A stretch of 23,921 nucleotides of DNA from a virus. A model generated the notes under the pieces. That model was given only the letters and a program-made list of their open reading frames with translations, ran no database searches and was not told where the DNA came from. Positions 14,515 to 20,636 of the stretch are shown here, one piece after another (the stretch's first letter is position 1; each line of letters starts with the position of its first letter). The stretch lies in the IMG/VR virus record IMGVR_UViG_3300012988_000040, positions 1 to 23,921 of that record; one strand, written 5' to 3'. Made by a program: the position numbers and the translations under genes.

Positions 14515-14651
14515 ATAATAAGTGTCAAGCTCACCGCATTTAATGGGGATTTCAATTTCCCATCAAATAGTCGCGGCTCCCGTGCCAGGACTTAGGGAAC
14601 TGATGGGTGGCACCCTCATCATCCTTTATCGTCACTTGACGTAACTCTGTG
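14515..14651. other. Gap between tRNA-Val and an unknown gene
   Basis: 137 nt with no ORF. On the minus strand GTCAAG (near 14637) and CTTGAC (near 14525) could close it, with an inner ATGGG/CCCAT hairpin. A decayed tRNA is possible; no anticodon arm can be read. Confidence 0.35.
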
Positions 14652-15182
14652 TTAGAGTGGCACCTTGGAGATGTCTCTCACGCTGGTGTCAATCTTGAAA
14701 ATTCGATTCAACTGAAGAGTTGACTTGGTCTCAAATCCTTCAGTGACTAATGTGTAGTTTGCATGAAGCCATGCTGTCTTGCGCTCAGCGTAAGCAGAAT
14801 GTGCCTTCCTGTATTCCTCATAAGTGTTTCGCTGTTCAGTGCGCAGCTTTTCCTCATGAGCAAGATCTTCAGGAGTCTTGGTCCTGTAGTTTCCATAATA
14901 CGTTGTGCGTGATTCTGGATACGTGTATTTTGGCGCTGTCTCAATCTTGTCATACAAGTCCCATTCATACTGACTGTTGTCAGCATTGCTGCGCCAAACA
15001 TTGCGTGTTCTTTCTTCAACAACGACAACTCTCAGATTCTTGTCAGTTCCTCTTGAACCAAGATAGCGACCAACGCCAACGTGTACATTGCCAGTTGACT
15101 TCGTCACAATGACAATTGGATCATTTGGTTGTATCACCTGATCAATCTTGTTCTTGAAAGGCACTGAATCATAAGGTAGCAT
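14652..15182 (-). CDS. Hypothetical protein inside the tRNA array
   Basis: 176 aa starting MLPYDSVPFKNKIDQVIQPN. The first half is beta-rich (PIVIVTKSTGNVHVGVGRYL); the second is a long charged helix (DLAHEEKLRTEQRNTYEEYR). No family recognised. It is flanked by tRNA genes and by a 21-nt hairpin (15220-15240). It could be cargo carried with the array. Confidence 0.65.
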   Translation of the reverse strand: MLPYDSVPFKNKIDQVIQPNDPIVIVTKSTGNVHVGVGRYLGSRGTDKNLRVVVVEERTRNVWRSNADNSQYEWDLYDKIETAPKYTYPESRTTYYGNYRTKTPEDLAHEEKLRTEQRNTYEEYRKAHSAYAERKTAWLHANYTLVTEGFETKSTLQLNRIFKIDTSVRDISKVPL

Positions 15183-15219
15183 GTTGAATCCTCATCATGT
15201 AGGTTTTCACGGTGTAGGG

Positions 15220-15240
15220 AAACATCATACCCTGATGTTT
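15220..15240. other. Perfect 8-bp hairpin before tRNA-Leu
   Basis: AAACATCA/TGATGTTT with a 5-nt loop between tRNA-Leu(TAA) and the 15182 gene. No T-tract follows, so it is more likely an RNA-processing or stabilising hairpin than a terminator. Confidence 0.5.
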
Positions 15241-15246
15241 CTTAAT

Positions 15247-15326
15247 TGGTGCCCCCAGTGGGATTTGAACCCACAAATGACGGACGTTTTAAGTGTCCCG
15301 CATATGCCACGTTCTGCTACAGGGGC
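15247..15326 (-). tRNA. tRNA-Leu(TAA)
   Basis: Acceptor GCCCCTG/TGGGGGC, anticodon loop CTTAAAA, T-loop TTCAAAT, D-loop with GG, CCA encoded. A31-C39 mismatch. Confidence 0.9.
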
Positions 15327-15330
15327 AAAT

Positions 15331-15401
15331 CATTCCAGCTGACTTTCCAAATTAGTCGACTGTTCATCACGGTGGGAATCGAACCCACATCCACTGGAGT
15401 T
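15331..15401 (-). pseudogene. Rearranged tRNA remnant, 3' half before 5' half
   Basis: A perfect T-arm (GTGGG TTCGATT CCCAC, 15370-15386) is followed by a D-arm-like GAC/GTC with GG in its loop. The anticodon-stem strands GCTGG and CCAGT pair across the two parts in permuted order. The acceptor strands do not pair, so it is probably dead. Confidence 0.4.
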
Positions 15402-15478
15402 TGGTGCGCAAGGTGGGAGTTGAACCCACAAAATTCACCCTCTCGAGGTGACACGTATGCCAGTTCCGTCACAAGCGC
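15402..15478 (-). tRNA. tRNA-Leu(GAG), 5' end overlapped by a homing endonuclease gene
   Basis: Anticodon arm TCACC TCGAGAG GGTGA is perfect but position 33 is C rather than U. Acceptor GCGCTTG/CTTGCGC has two mismatches (positions 5 and 6). The last 10 nt of the endonuclease frame, including its TGA, lie inside the tRNA. Confidence 0.8.
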
Positions 15479-16065
15479 AAAGTTCTGCCTTTCTTATATC
15501 CATCAGGGATATTAGAATCTAATTTGATCTTTCTATTGAGAACCCCATTGGTGATCCACATAGAACCATATTGGTTATTCTGACTCCCAACTCTTGATTG
15601 GGCCTTTGATCTCAATTTTTGTTTGGTTTCATCAGAATGTTTCTTACCAAAGAAAGTTTTATTTCCTTTAGCAAAGGAATTGCCAAACGCCGGAGGAGGC
15701 TTTATTCCTTTCTTCTTCAAGGTTTCTGACCTCTTAAGGTTTGACTCTTCGCTATTGGAATCAACCAATCCATTGTCATTGATATAGTCAAACCCACCGA
15801 ATCCACCCACTTTCATGTTGTAGGTGTTTTCGTTCATTAGGTAATCTTTAGTGACGATCTCAGCTTCCTTTGAATACATATCAGCTGAATTGTCAAAGAC
15901 ATTGAGAATCTCCTTCTCGAAGTTCTCCAGTCCATATTTGTTGATGGCTCGTTTCAGGTATGTACCTGAACCCATATAACCATCGTCAAGCTTCTTGGTC
16001 TTATGTGATCCTATGTAGGATTTGCCAGACAGCTTGTTGGTAACTTTGTAGATGATGTAATGCAT
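15469..16065 (-). CDS. GIY-YIG homing endonuclease (Seg-like)
   Basis: 198 aa. The N-terminal GIY-YIG domain reads YIIYKVTNKLSGKSYIGSHK then DGYMGSGTYLKRAINKYG, NFEKEIL and a later glutamate (KEAEIV). The C-terminal half (KRSETLKKKG, FGKKHSDETKQKLRSKAQ) is the NUMOD-type DNA-binding region of Seg and intron-encoded enzymes. It makes a site-specific double-strand break to copy itself into phages lacking it. It sits between tRNA-Arg(CCT) and tRNA-Leu(GAG) and ends inside the Leu tRNA. Confidence 0.9.
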   Translation of the reverse strand: MHYIIYKVTNKLSGKSYIGSHKTKKLDDGYMGSGTYLKRAINKYGLENFEKEILNVFDNSADMYSKEAEIVTKDYLMNENTYNMKVGGFGGFDYINDNGLVDSNSEESNLKRSETLKKKGIKPPPAFGNSFAKGNKTFFGKKHSDETKQKLRSKAQSRVGSQNNQYGSMWITNGVLNRKIKLDSNIPDGYKKGRTLRL

Positions 16066-16088
16066 GCATCTATTTAGTTACCTCAGGG

Positions 16089-16161
16089 TGACCCCGGTCA
16101 GACTCAAACTGACGACCTGTGATGTAGGAGATCACTGCTCTATTCACTGAGCTACGGAGCC
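16089..16161 (-). tRNA. tRNA-Arg(CCT), GA/UU elbow
   Basis: Acceptor GGCTCCG/CGGGGTC, anticodon loop CTCCTAC. D-loop AGTGAATA has GA where GG is normal; T-loop TTTGAGT has U56. CCA is not encoded (ACCC follows). Confidence 0.9.
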
Positions 16162-16166
16162 AAAAA

Positions 16167-16243
16167 TGGTGACCCTTGAGGAAGTCGAATCCCCAACCTC
16201 TTGTTTCGTAGACAAGTGCTCTATCCAGTTGAGCTAAAGGGCC
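16167..16243 (-). tRNA. tRNA-Arg(ACG)
   Basis: Acceptor GGCCCTT/AAGGGTC, perfect anticodon stem with loop CTACGAA, D-loop AACTGGATA, T-loop TTCGACT, CCA encoded. Confidence 0.95.
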
Positions 16244-16252
16244 ATAATAAAT

Positions 16253-16327
16253 TGGAGTCAAAGAAGGGATTTTAACCCATGTAGAACTGTTTTGCAGACA
16301 GCTGCCTAGACGCTCGGCCACTTTGAC
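16253..16327 (-). tRNA. tRNA-Cys(GCA), GU/UA elbow
   Basis: Acceptor GTCAAAG/CTTTGAC, anticodon loop CTGCAAA, CCA encoded. D-loop has GU (AGCGTCTA) and no GG; T-loop TTAAAAT has A56. Confidence 0.88.
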
Positions 16328-16332
16328 ATAAT

Positions 16333-16413
16333 TGGCGGTTCTACTACCAGGAGCATGCCCTTATATGAACTGTAAAGGACACTCAGCAGTCACCCTGTAT
16401 ACTGGGTTCGAAC
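16333..16413 (-). tRNA. Degenerate tRNA-like unit
   Basis: GGTTC/GAACC acceptor core (6 of 7 pairs) with G and CCA. D-arm-like CC/GG; the T-arm is only AGG GCATGCT CCT. The anticodon is not readable. Confidence 0.4.
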
Positions 16414-16423
16414 CATAATAAAT

Positions 16424-16497
16424 TGGAGCAGGCAGCGAGGGTCGAACTCGCGACTAAACCTTGGCAAGGTTCAATATTACCACTATACTATGCCTGC
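16424..16497 (-). tRNA. tRNA-Gly(GCC)
   Basis: Acceptor GCAGGCA/TGCCTGC, anticodon loop TTGCCAA, D-loop AGTGGTA, T-loop TTCGACC, CCA encoded. Confidence 0.94.
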
Positions 16498-16504
16498 ATA
16501 AAAT

Positions 16505-16583
16505 TGGTCAGAGGAGCGGGGTTCGCACCCGCACGATATTCTCGGTTCCAGGCCGAGTCGCCTGCTATATGGCGCTCCCTCTG
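16505..16583 (-). tRNA. tRNA-Pro(TGG), AG/GC elbow
   Basis: Acceptor CAGAGGG/TCCTCTG, anticodon arm CTCGG CCTGGAA CCGAG (C33, not U33). D-loop ATATAGCA has AG; T-loop TGCGAAC has G55-C56. CCA encoded. Confidence 0.9.
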
Positions 16584-16593
16584 ATTCTAAAAT

Positions 16594-16667
16594 TGGCAGG
16601 TCGTTAGGGAGTCGAACCCCAGCTAAGAATTTTGGAGATTCCTGTGCTACCGTAACACTTACGACCT
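16594..16667 (-). tRNA. tRNA-Trp(CCA)
   Basis: Acceptor AGGTCGT/ACGACCT, anticodon loop CTCCAAA, D-loop with GG, T-loop TTCGACT, G73 and CCA. Confidence 0.93.
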
Positions 16668-17168
16668 ATTGATGTATTTATCTTCCACAGTTGCGATGCG
16701 TCTTGCTCTGTGCAGGGGCATACTTACCTCAGCTTTCGCCGCGACAGGTCGGTGATGGTTGATTGAAATGAACCATCCTCATAGCTGCCCTTCTGGTTTT
16801 ACCCTGTCATTTGACTACCAGCTTTCGCTGATCTGGCTCCGATAAGCCAGCGCACCAACCCGAACCCTCGTCGAGCAAAGTCATCAAGTTCTGTTTGGCT
16901 TGCTGCAGTCATCGTTGTGGTATAACGATAAATTCAATGTGGGTGACGCACCACGCGGCTGGTTTAGAGTATGGTTACTCCCACTATCACAGCAAACTGT
17001 TCTGGAGCCTCATCACAGTACTTCCCTGTGTATTACTGTTTACGAAACAGTCGTGTCAATTTTAACACTTATGAGGCGAATGAAATGAGGACTCAGCCAA
17101 CTCCTAAGTGGTTACAGCGAGATTACTCTGGCTGCTCAAGTGCGCACTCATCAGATTTGTCCTCAAAT
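16668..17168. other. 500-nt non-coding stretch with tRNA-like fragments
   Basis: No credible ORF and no full cloverleaf. Minus-strand hairpins include GATGGTT/AACCATC (near 16757-16780), CAGC-GAAA-GCTG with a GNRA loop (near 16825), CTGGCT/AGCCAG (near 16840) and ACTGTTT/AAACAGT (near 17043). Near 16964-16990 GGGAGTA-ACCA-TACTCTA is followed by a D-arm-like CCA/TGG, so a permuted or broken tRNA is possible. Confidence 0.4.
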
Positions 17169-17260
17169 TGGCGGAAGGCTGAGTAGTCGAAACCCATGGA
17201 CCAATCGGCCCACAATGACTTTAGCAAAGTCTTCCAGCACGCCTGTCTGGTTAACCTTCC
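17169..17260 (-). tRNA. tRNA-Ser(GCT)
   Basis: Class II tRNA. Acceptor GGAAGGT/GCCTTCC, anticodon loop TTGCTAA, long variable arm GGGCC/GGTCC, T-arm TGGGT TTCGACT ACTCA, CCA encoded. Confidence 0.9.
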
Positions 17261-17288
17261 TTTGATTAGGTCGTCCTGCTAACTCTAG

Positions 17289-17314
17289 CAATCAGTTATC
17301 TATAGTTCTGATTG
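17289..17314. other. 7-bp hairpin in a tRNA spacer
   Basis: CAATCAG/CTGATTG with a 12-nt loop, next to a TGCTA/TAGCA hairpin, in the 105-nt gap between tRNA-Ser and tRNA-Lys. GACGACC occurs as a direct repeat at both ends of the gap. No tRNA can be read here. Confidence 0.4.
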
Positions 17315-17365
17315 TCAGCTGTTCAAAGAGCTATGCTCATATGTTGCTAGCCACGGTCGTCAAAT

Positions 17366-17441
17366 TGGTGAACCATGTAGGAACTGCCCCCACATCACTC
17401 CGCTTAAAAGGCGGGTCTCTATCTAATTGAGTTAATGGTCC
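17366..17441 (-). tRNA. tRNA-Lys(TTT), AG/GC elbow
   Basis: Acceptor GGACCAT/ATGGTTC, anticodon loop CTTTTAA. D-loop AATTAGATA has AG; T-loop is GGCAGTT. CCA encoded. Confidence 0.9.
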
Positions 17442-17449
17442 ATAAAACT

Positions 17450-17537
17450 TGGCAGAAAGTTACGGTCACGCTCCGTAACAGCTTGCGCCGTCCACATTGT
17501 TTCCAGCAATGGCCACACCTTGTGTGGTTAACTTTCT
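17450..17537 (-). tRNA. tRNA-Ser(GGA), variant T-loop
   Basis: Class II. Acceptor AGAAAGT/ACTTTCT, anticodon arm CATTG CTGGAAA CAATG, long variable arm, T-arm TACGG AGCGTGA CCGTA, CCA encoded. Confidence 0.9.
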
Positions 17538-17542
17538 ATATT

Positions 17543-17616
17543 TGGTACTCCCAATTGGTAACGCTCCAATGTCTAACGATTATCAGTCGTTTGCTCTTCT
17601 TTTGAGCTATGGAAGC
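17543..17616 (-). tRNA. tRNA-Ile(GAT), AG/GC elbow
   Basis: Anticodon arm AACGA CTGATAA TCGTT; acceptor GCTTCCA/TGGGAGT; D-loop AAAAGAA (AG, no GG); T-arm ATTGG AGCGTTA CCAAT; CCA encoded. Confidence 0.9.
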
Positions 17617-17620
17617 AAAT

Positions 17621-17706
17621 TGGCGATCTGGTCATAAGCGATGCTTGCTCTTGTTCCTGATCTTGAGGAGCAGGAGTTTAACGCTTAACGCTGCAAGTGC
17701 CAGATC
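17621..17706 (-). tRNA. Degenerate or highly divergent tRNA
   Basis: Perfect acceptor GATCTGG/CCAGATC with G73 and CCA. D-arm CTT/AAG; T-arm-like GAGC AAGCATC GCTT. The centre TCCTG/CAGGA has an 11-nt loop, so no anticodon can be assigned. GCGTTAA is directly repeated in the D region. Confidence 0.5.
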
Positions 17707-17714
17707 ATAATAAG

Positions 17715-17759
17715 CGAGGAAGGTGGATTTGCGCCACGGTAGCCTTGCAGACGTTCCTC
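17715..17759 (-). pseudogene. Mini tRNA-like remnant, no CCA
   Basis: GAGGAA/TTCCTC acceptor-like stem and a T-arm-like GTGG CGCAAAT CCAC with about 20 nt between. Most of the cloverleaf is missing. Confidence 0.4.
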
Positions 17760-17764
17760 AAAAT

Positions 17765-17839
17765 TGGCTGGGGAACTAGGGTACGATCCTAGGACAATTG
17801 TTTCAGAGACAATTATGTTACCAATTACACCATTCCCCA
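17765..17839 (-). tRNA. tRNA-Gln(CTG)
   Basis: Acceptor TGGGGAA/TTCCCCA, perfect anticodon stem ATTGT/ACAAT with loop CTCTGAA, D-loop AATTGGTA, T-loop ATCGTAC, CCA encoded. Confidence 0.93.
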
Positions 17840-18737
17840 ATATAAAGACCCACCAGATATGCGCTTCTTCGAGAGGCGTGGTGAGTGTGTTGTAGCTGCT
17901 AGGGTTTCGATATCCTAGCATCGTCAGTCTTTTTATCGCATCTGATACAGCGACCGGATCCTTTATTCTTCACCGTGAGATTCACTATTTCGTAGGCCAA
18001 GTTCTGATCCACCTGTTAGGAGGTAGCTTTTGCACAACTAGAATAACGCAAGTGATTTGCGGCTTGACCACAACACTGTTGTCCACCAGTGCGTTTCACC
18101 CTTCAAGGCGGAGGAGTGGATTTGGGGTGATGGGAGGTATTTGCAACCTCTATAAAACTGCTTTCACAGAGCAGGGCCATATCTACTTCGGCTTCCACCA
18201 CATATAACGAATCCTCAACACCGTGTCGGCATTGCAACCATTGAACTTGGTCTAGTGGGTTTCTCAATTTGTTCAGAACTGATATTCTTCCACCATAGGA
18301 TTTACGATCATGAATTCGCGGGCAGTTAGGCTGCCAATCCTTGGGTCTCTTCCCCAACTGTACGTGTCTGTAACCCAACACGACCGGGAACCGTACCTTG
18401 GCTTAATAGGCTGTATACGAATTTGAATGCTGAGTGCCGGTTTTCAGCCGACATAATTTCGGTACATGCGATTTATTAGTGGCGTCCACCCTCTGCAAAG
18501 CCACTTATGCATAGTGACTCCGCTTCATCAGGTAGGTTGGGTTTTCACCAACATGGAATGGCCTTCTGAATTATATTCTTACCCATTCCTACATAGCACT
18601 CACCGACCCTGCTTCAATTTGCTGCATCGGCTTTCGTTGTGCCACAATCTTCATGGTCTTCCTGGACCTACTCTCACCGTGATTGAAGTCACGTGCCTGC
18701 TCCCCGAAGGACGGGATGAAACAAGCTTCTCAACAAC
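17840..18737. other. About 900 nt of non-coding sequence in the tRNA array
   Basis: No ORF on either strand with a ribosome site or recognisable product. Structured pieces are visible on the minus strand: GCTAGG/CCTAGC (near 17898-17919), CACCA/TGGTG, and near 18528-18597 a T-arm-like GTTGG TGAAAAC CCAAC beside a GGAATGG/CCATTCC stem. Several look like eroded tRNA parts; I cannot assemble a complete tRNA. Confidence 0.4.
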
Positions 18738-18812
18738 TGGTGCATCCTGTTGGTAACGCTCCAACCTATCGGGCTTTTCAGACCCATGCTAATCTATCTC
18801 AGCTAAAGATGC
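18738..18812 (-). tRNA. tRNA-Phe(GAA), AG/GC elbow
   Basis: Acceptor GCATCTT/AGGATGC, anticodon loop CTGAAAA, D-loop AGATAGATT (AG), T-arm GTTGG AGCGTTA CCAAC, CCA encoded. Confidence 0.9.
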
Positions 18813-18939
18813 ATAAAATGTGCCTGATCTAGCTACACTGGCCAGTGACTAGGTTGATCGCTCAGGCGGCAAACGTGTTCAAGACCCTTCAACCTTTCGG
18901 TGAGGATGCGTCCATCCTATATTATAGGTCACAACTGGA

Positions 18940-19008
18940 TACCCTTCATGGATTTGCACCATGGTTGATCGCTTCAAAGGCGAGAGTCTTGCTATTAGAC
19001 GAAAGGGC
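18940..19008 (-). tRNA. tRNA-Gln(TTG), AG/GC elbow
   Basis: Acceptor GCCCTTT/GAAGGGT, anticodon loop CTTTGAA, D-loop AATAGCA (AG), T-arm CATGG TGCAAAT CCATG. CCA is displaced by one base (ATCCA), so the tail may need remaking. Confidence 0.85.
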
Positions 19009-19016
19009 AATAATAT

Positions 19017-19091
19017 TGGCGTCTCTACAGGGTGCTGCCCCCTGTTTTGATGATTGAGAATCATCGGTCCTAGCTGGTAGACGATAGAGAC
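19017..19091 (-). tRNA. tRNA-Glu(CTC), AG/GC elbow
   Basis: Acceptor GTCTCTA/TAGAGAC, anticodon arm GATGA TTCTCAA TCATC, D-loop ACCAGCTA (AG), T-arm CAGGG GGCAGCA CCCTG, CCA encoded. Confidence 0.92.
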
Positions 19092-19095
19092 AAAT

Positions 19096-19170
19096 TGGCA
19101 CTCCCACAAGGAATCGAACCTCAGTCTCCACCCTCAAATGGGTGGTGCTCTGACATTGAGCTATAGGAGT
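19096..19170 (-). tRNA. tRNA with a 6- or 8-nt anticodon loop, isotype unclear
   Basis: Acceptor ACTCCTA/TGGGAGT, T-arm TGAGG TTCGATT CCTTG, D-arm GCTC/GAGC, CCA encoded. Anticodon stem CCACCC/GGGTGG leaves loop ATTTGA, or CATTTGAG if one pair opens; TTG would then follow a U33. D-loop AATGTCA lacks GG although the T-loop has C56. Confidence 0.75.
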
Positions 19171-19178
19171 AAAGAGAT

Positions 19179-19226
19179 GGGTCTTGATGATTTTCACATC
19201 TACACAATCCGTGAGTTGCCAGACCC
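19179..19226 (-). pseudogene. Mini tRNA-like remnant, no CCA
   Basis: GGGTCT/AGACCC stem, T-arm-like GATG TGAAAAT CATC and one small arm; about 48 nt in all. The TGAAAAT loop recurs in the oversized tRNA at 14317-14431. Confidence 0.4.
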
Positions 19227-19638
19227 CATAATTCAGTGGTGCCATTGGGTAACAAGGCGGCACCGAACCCAGCATTAGGCAGCAAGTGCCTGATGGTAGT
19301 TGTCTTCATTTGCATTTAGACGTTTGCTTCTTTAACGTCGATCGCCTGACGGCATGTCATTATCTTTTTCAACCAAGAGTCGAACCTATTCAGACCCATT
19401 AATATACGCTTTCCAGTATATTTTGATTTTATACTGATAAGCGTATATTGGTGGATCTGGGGAGATTTGCACTCCCGTGTTCCTGACCTATTCAAGTCAA
19501 CTTCCCACATGCTTGCTGATGATGTTACTCATCAGCTAAAACGAATTACGATTGCAAATTATGGTGCATCGTCAAATGCCACACTCGCCTGTTGACGCAG
19601 ACCGCACAAGCTTGTACGCCAGTGCGTTCACAAAAGAT
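19227..19638. other. Gap with a permuted tRNA-like unit and debris
   Basis: No ORF with support. Holds the permuted unit listed at 19391-19515, a GGTGCC/GGCACC hairpin near 19240-19265 and a GCAC/GTGC hairpin around an ACAAGCTTGT palindrome near 19608. The rest is unassigned. Confidence 0.4.
19391..19515 (-). other. Candidate circularly permuted tRNA
   Basis: Reading the minus strand: TGAC/GTCA arm, T-arm GGGAG TGCAAAT CTCCC (19460-19476), 3' acceptor strand CAGATCC, A, CCA; then an 11-bp plus 7-bp hairpin (19401-19449); then GGGTCTG (19391-19397), which pairs 7/7 (one G-U) with the acceptor strand before it. The 5' strand thus follows the 3' end. The D region is poorly resolved. Confidence 0.45.
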
Positions 19639-19714
19639 TGGAGCAGGTAGCGGGAGTCGAACCCGCGTCATGTGCTTGGAAGGCACTCATAATGAGCCGT
19701 TATACTATACCTGC
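19639..19714 (-). tRNA. tRNA-Gly(TCC)
   Basis: Acceptor GCAGGTA/TACCTGC, anticodon loop CTTCCAA, D-loop with GG, T-arm GCGGG TTCGACT CCCGC, CCA encoded. Confidence 0.93.
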
Positions 19715-19719
19715 ATGAT

Positions 19720-19814
19720 TGGTGGTTCTACTAGGATTCAAACCTAGACTATGCTCTAATCTGGAGCTAATACACGGTATAAGCGTGCTGTGCTAATCGT
19801 TACACCATAGAACC
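19720..19814 (-). tRNA. tRNA with TAT anticodon and long variable arm (Ile-AUA?), GA/UU elbow
   Basis: 95 nt. Acceptor GGTTCTA/TAGAACC, D-loop AACGATTA (GA), anticodon arm GCACG CTTATAC CGTGT, variable arm GCTC/GAGC, T-loop TTTGAAT, CCA. A class II arm is unusual for an isoleucine tRNA. Confidence 0.85.
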
Positions 19815-19946
19815 GAATAAATCTTTCAGCCGCCACACCTCATTTGGCCTTTCACCTTGCCGGGTGCTATTGTCTTGCTGGGAGAATTTGAACCATTACC
19901 CAAGCGACCTACTTTGTCGTCAGGAGTCACCCTGACCTAGAAAACA

Positions 19947-20039
19947 TTGTTGATAGTGTTTGAGAGGAACGACACACCGAATCAAACACAATTCTCAGGT
20001 GTCTTTTTTCCAATGGGTTTCTTAATCCCATATCAACAA
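19947..20039. other. Three-stem structured element of unknown type
   Basis: Closed by a perfect 9-bp repeat TTGTTGATA/TATCAACAA. Inside are a perfect 8-bp GTGTTTGA/TCAAACAC stem (19956-19989) and an ATGGG/CCCAT hairpin. About 93 nt, tRNA-sized, but no anticodon or CCA. The strand of the RNA is not determined, though neighbours are on minus. Confidence 0.5.
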
Positions 20040-20041
20040 AT

Positions 20042-20118
20042 TGGTGCCCCCGGTGGGAGTTGAACCCACAAAATTTAGCTTCTAAGACTAACACGTATGC
20101 CAGTTCCGTCACAGGGGC
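20042..20118 (-). tRNA. tRNA-Leu(TAG)
   Basis: Acceptor GCCCCTG/CGGGGGC, anticodon loop CTTAGAA, T-loop TTCAACT, D-loop with GG, CCA encoded. Shares its D-arm and short variable region with Leu(GAG) and Leu(CAA). Confidence 0.9.
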
Positions 20119-20148
20119 AAAATTGTGCGGGTTATCGCCTCCTCGCAG

Positions 20149-20185
20149 CGCCGGACTTTTACCGAAGGCAACTATGATGTTACCG
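20149..20185. repeat. Diverged repeat, copy 1 (with 22002-22038)
   Basis: The two spacers share CGCCGGA-TTTACCG-AG...CTATGATT/GTTAC over about 37 nt; on the minus strand both carry a CGGTAAAA-TCCGGCG block. They are between different tRNAs, so the element has been duplicated within the array. Confidence 0.5.
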
Positions 20186-20194
20186 TTATCGCAG

Positions 20195-20268
20195 TGGTAG
20201 CTCATGGTGGTTACGCTCCACCGACTTCTCCTTATGAGGGAGGTGTCTTACTATTAAACTAATGAGCC
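20195..20268 (-). tRNA. tRNA-Met or Ile2 (CAT), AG/GC elbow
   Basis: Acceptor GGCTCAT/ATGAGCT, anticodon loop CTCATAA, D-loop AATAGTA (AG), T-arm GGTGG AGCGTAA CCACC, CCA encoded. Initiator, elongator or lysidine-type Ile cannot be told apart. Confidence 0.88.
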
Positions 20269-20324
20269 ATAATAAGGTGCAGTTGTTCTCTAGCGAGGCG
20301 GGATTATGTTGGAGCTACCTCAAA

Positions 20325-20420
20325 TCACTGCTCTATTGAACTAACTGGACAGTTGATACGCAACTTGCTTCCAGTGTGGATTCTCACCACATCGACTGCT
20401 AATTTGGTGGCCTTCGCAAG
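20325..20420 (-). other. Candidate circularly permuted tRNA (weaker)
   Basis: Minus strand: T-arm TGTGG TGAGAAT CCACA (20375-20391), acceptor-like ACTGGA, hairpin AGTTG/CAACT (20351-20365), then TCCAGT followed by TA and a D-arm GTTC AATA GAGC. ACTGGA pairs with TCCAGT. D-loop AU and T-loop GA (55-56) fit each other. A normal-order reading with CAGTT/AACTG is also possible. Confidence 0.4.
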
Positions 20421-20478
20421 TCCCCAGAATGATGGCCGCATGGGCCCTCCGAGGATACTCTGTCCCGGCCATTGAAAG

Positions 20479-20552
20479 TGGTACTCCCAGCAGGTAACGC
20501 TCCTGCGACTTTGCAATGTCAATGCAATGAGTTACTTTTACACTATGGGAGT
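20479..20552 (-). tRNA. tRNA-Val(GAC), AG/GC elbow
   Basis: Acceptor ACTCCCA/TGGGAGT, anticodon arm TTGCA TTGACAT TGCAA, D-loop AAAAGTA (AG), T-arm GCAGG AGCGTTA CCTGC, CCA encoded. Confidence 0.9.
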
Positions 20553-20560
20553 GCATGAAT

Positions 20561-20636
20561 TGGTGGCTTTCGTGGGAATCAAACCCACAGCACGCGGTGT
20601 TAGAAGCCGCTGTTCTGGTCATTGAACTAGAAAGCC
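20561..20636 (-). tRNA. Amber suppressor-type tRNA (anticodon CTA), GA/UU elbow
   Basis: All stems follow standard numbering: acceptor GGCTTTC/GAAAGCC, D-arm GTTC AATGACCA GAAC, anticodon arm GCGGC TTCTAAC ACCGC (C31-A39 mismatch, U33, A37), T-arm GTGGG TTTGATT CCCAC, A73 and CCA. Positions 34-36 are CTA, pairing with UAG. The amino acid carried cannot be read. It begins immediately after the TAA of the oxygenase gene. Confidence 0.85.

Noticed and set aside
15220-15240. Terminator
   Set aside because: Good stem but no T-tract on either strand.
16668-17365. Possible tmRNA
   Set aside because: No tag-peptide reading frame and no tRNA-Ala-like 5'/3' pair could be found.
17840-18737. Possible rRNA fragment or group I intron
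   Set aside because: No recognisable rRNA core strings and no P/Q/R/S-type conserved elements could be seen.
16900-19109. Open frames of 60-109 codons over the tRNA array on both strands
   Set aside because: They cross tRNA genes or conserved T-arms, lack Shine-Dalgarno sites and give no recognisable protein; MVPPVGFEPT-like and GLEPTSSRV-like peptides are translated T-arms.
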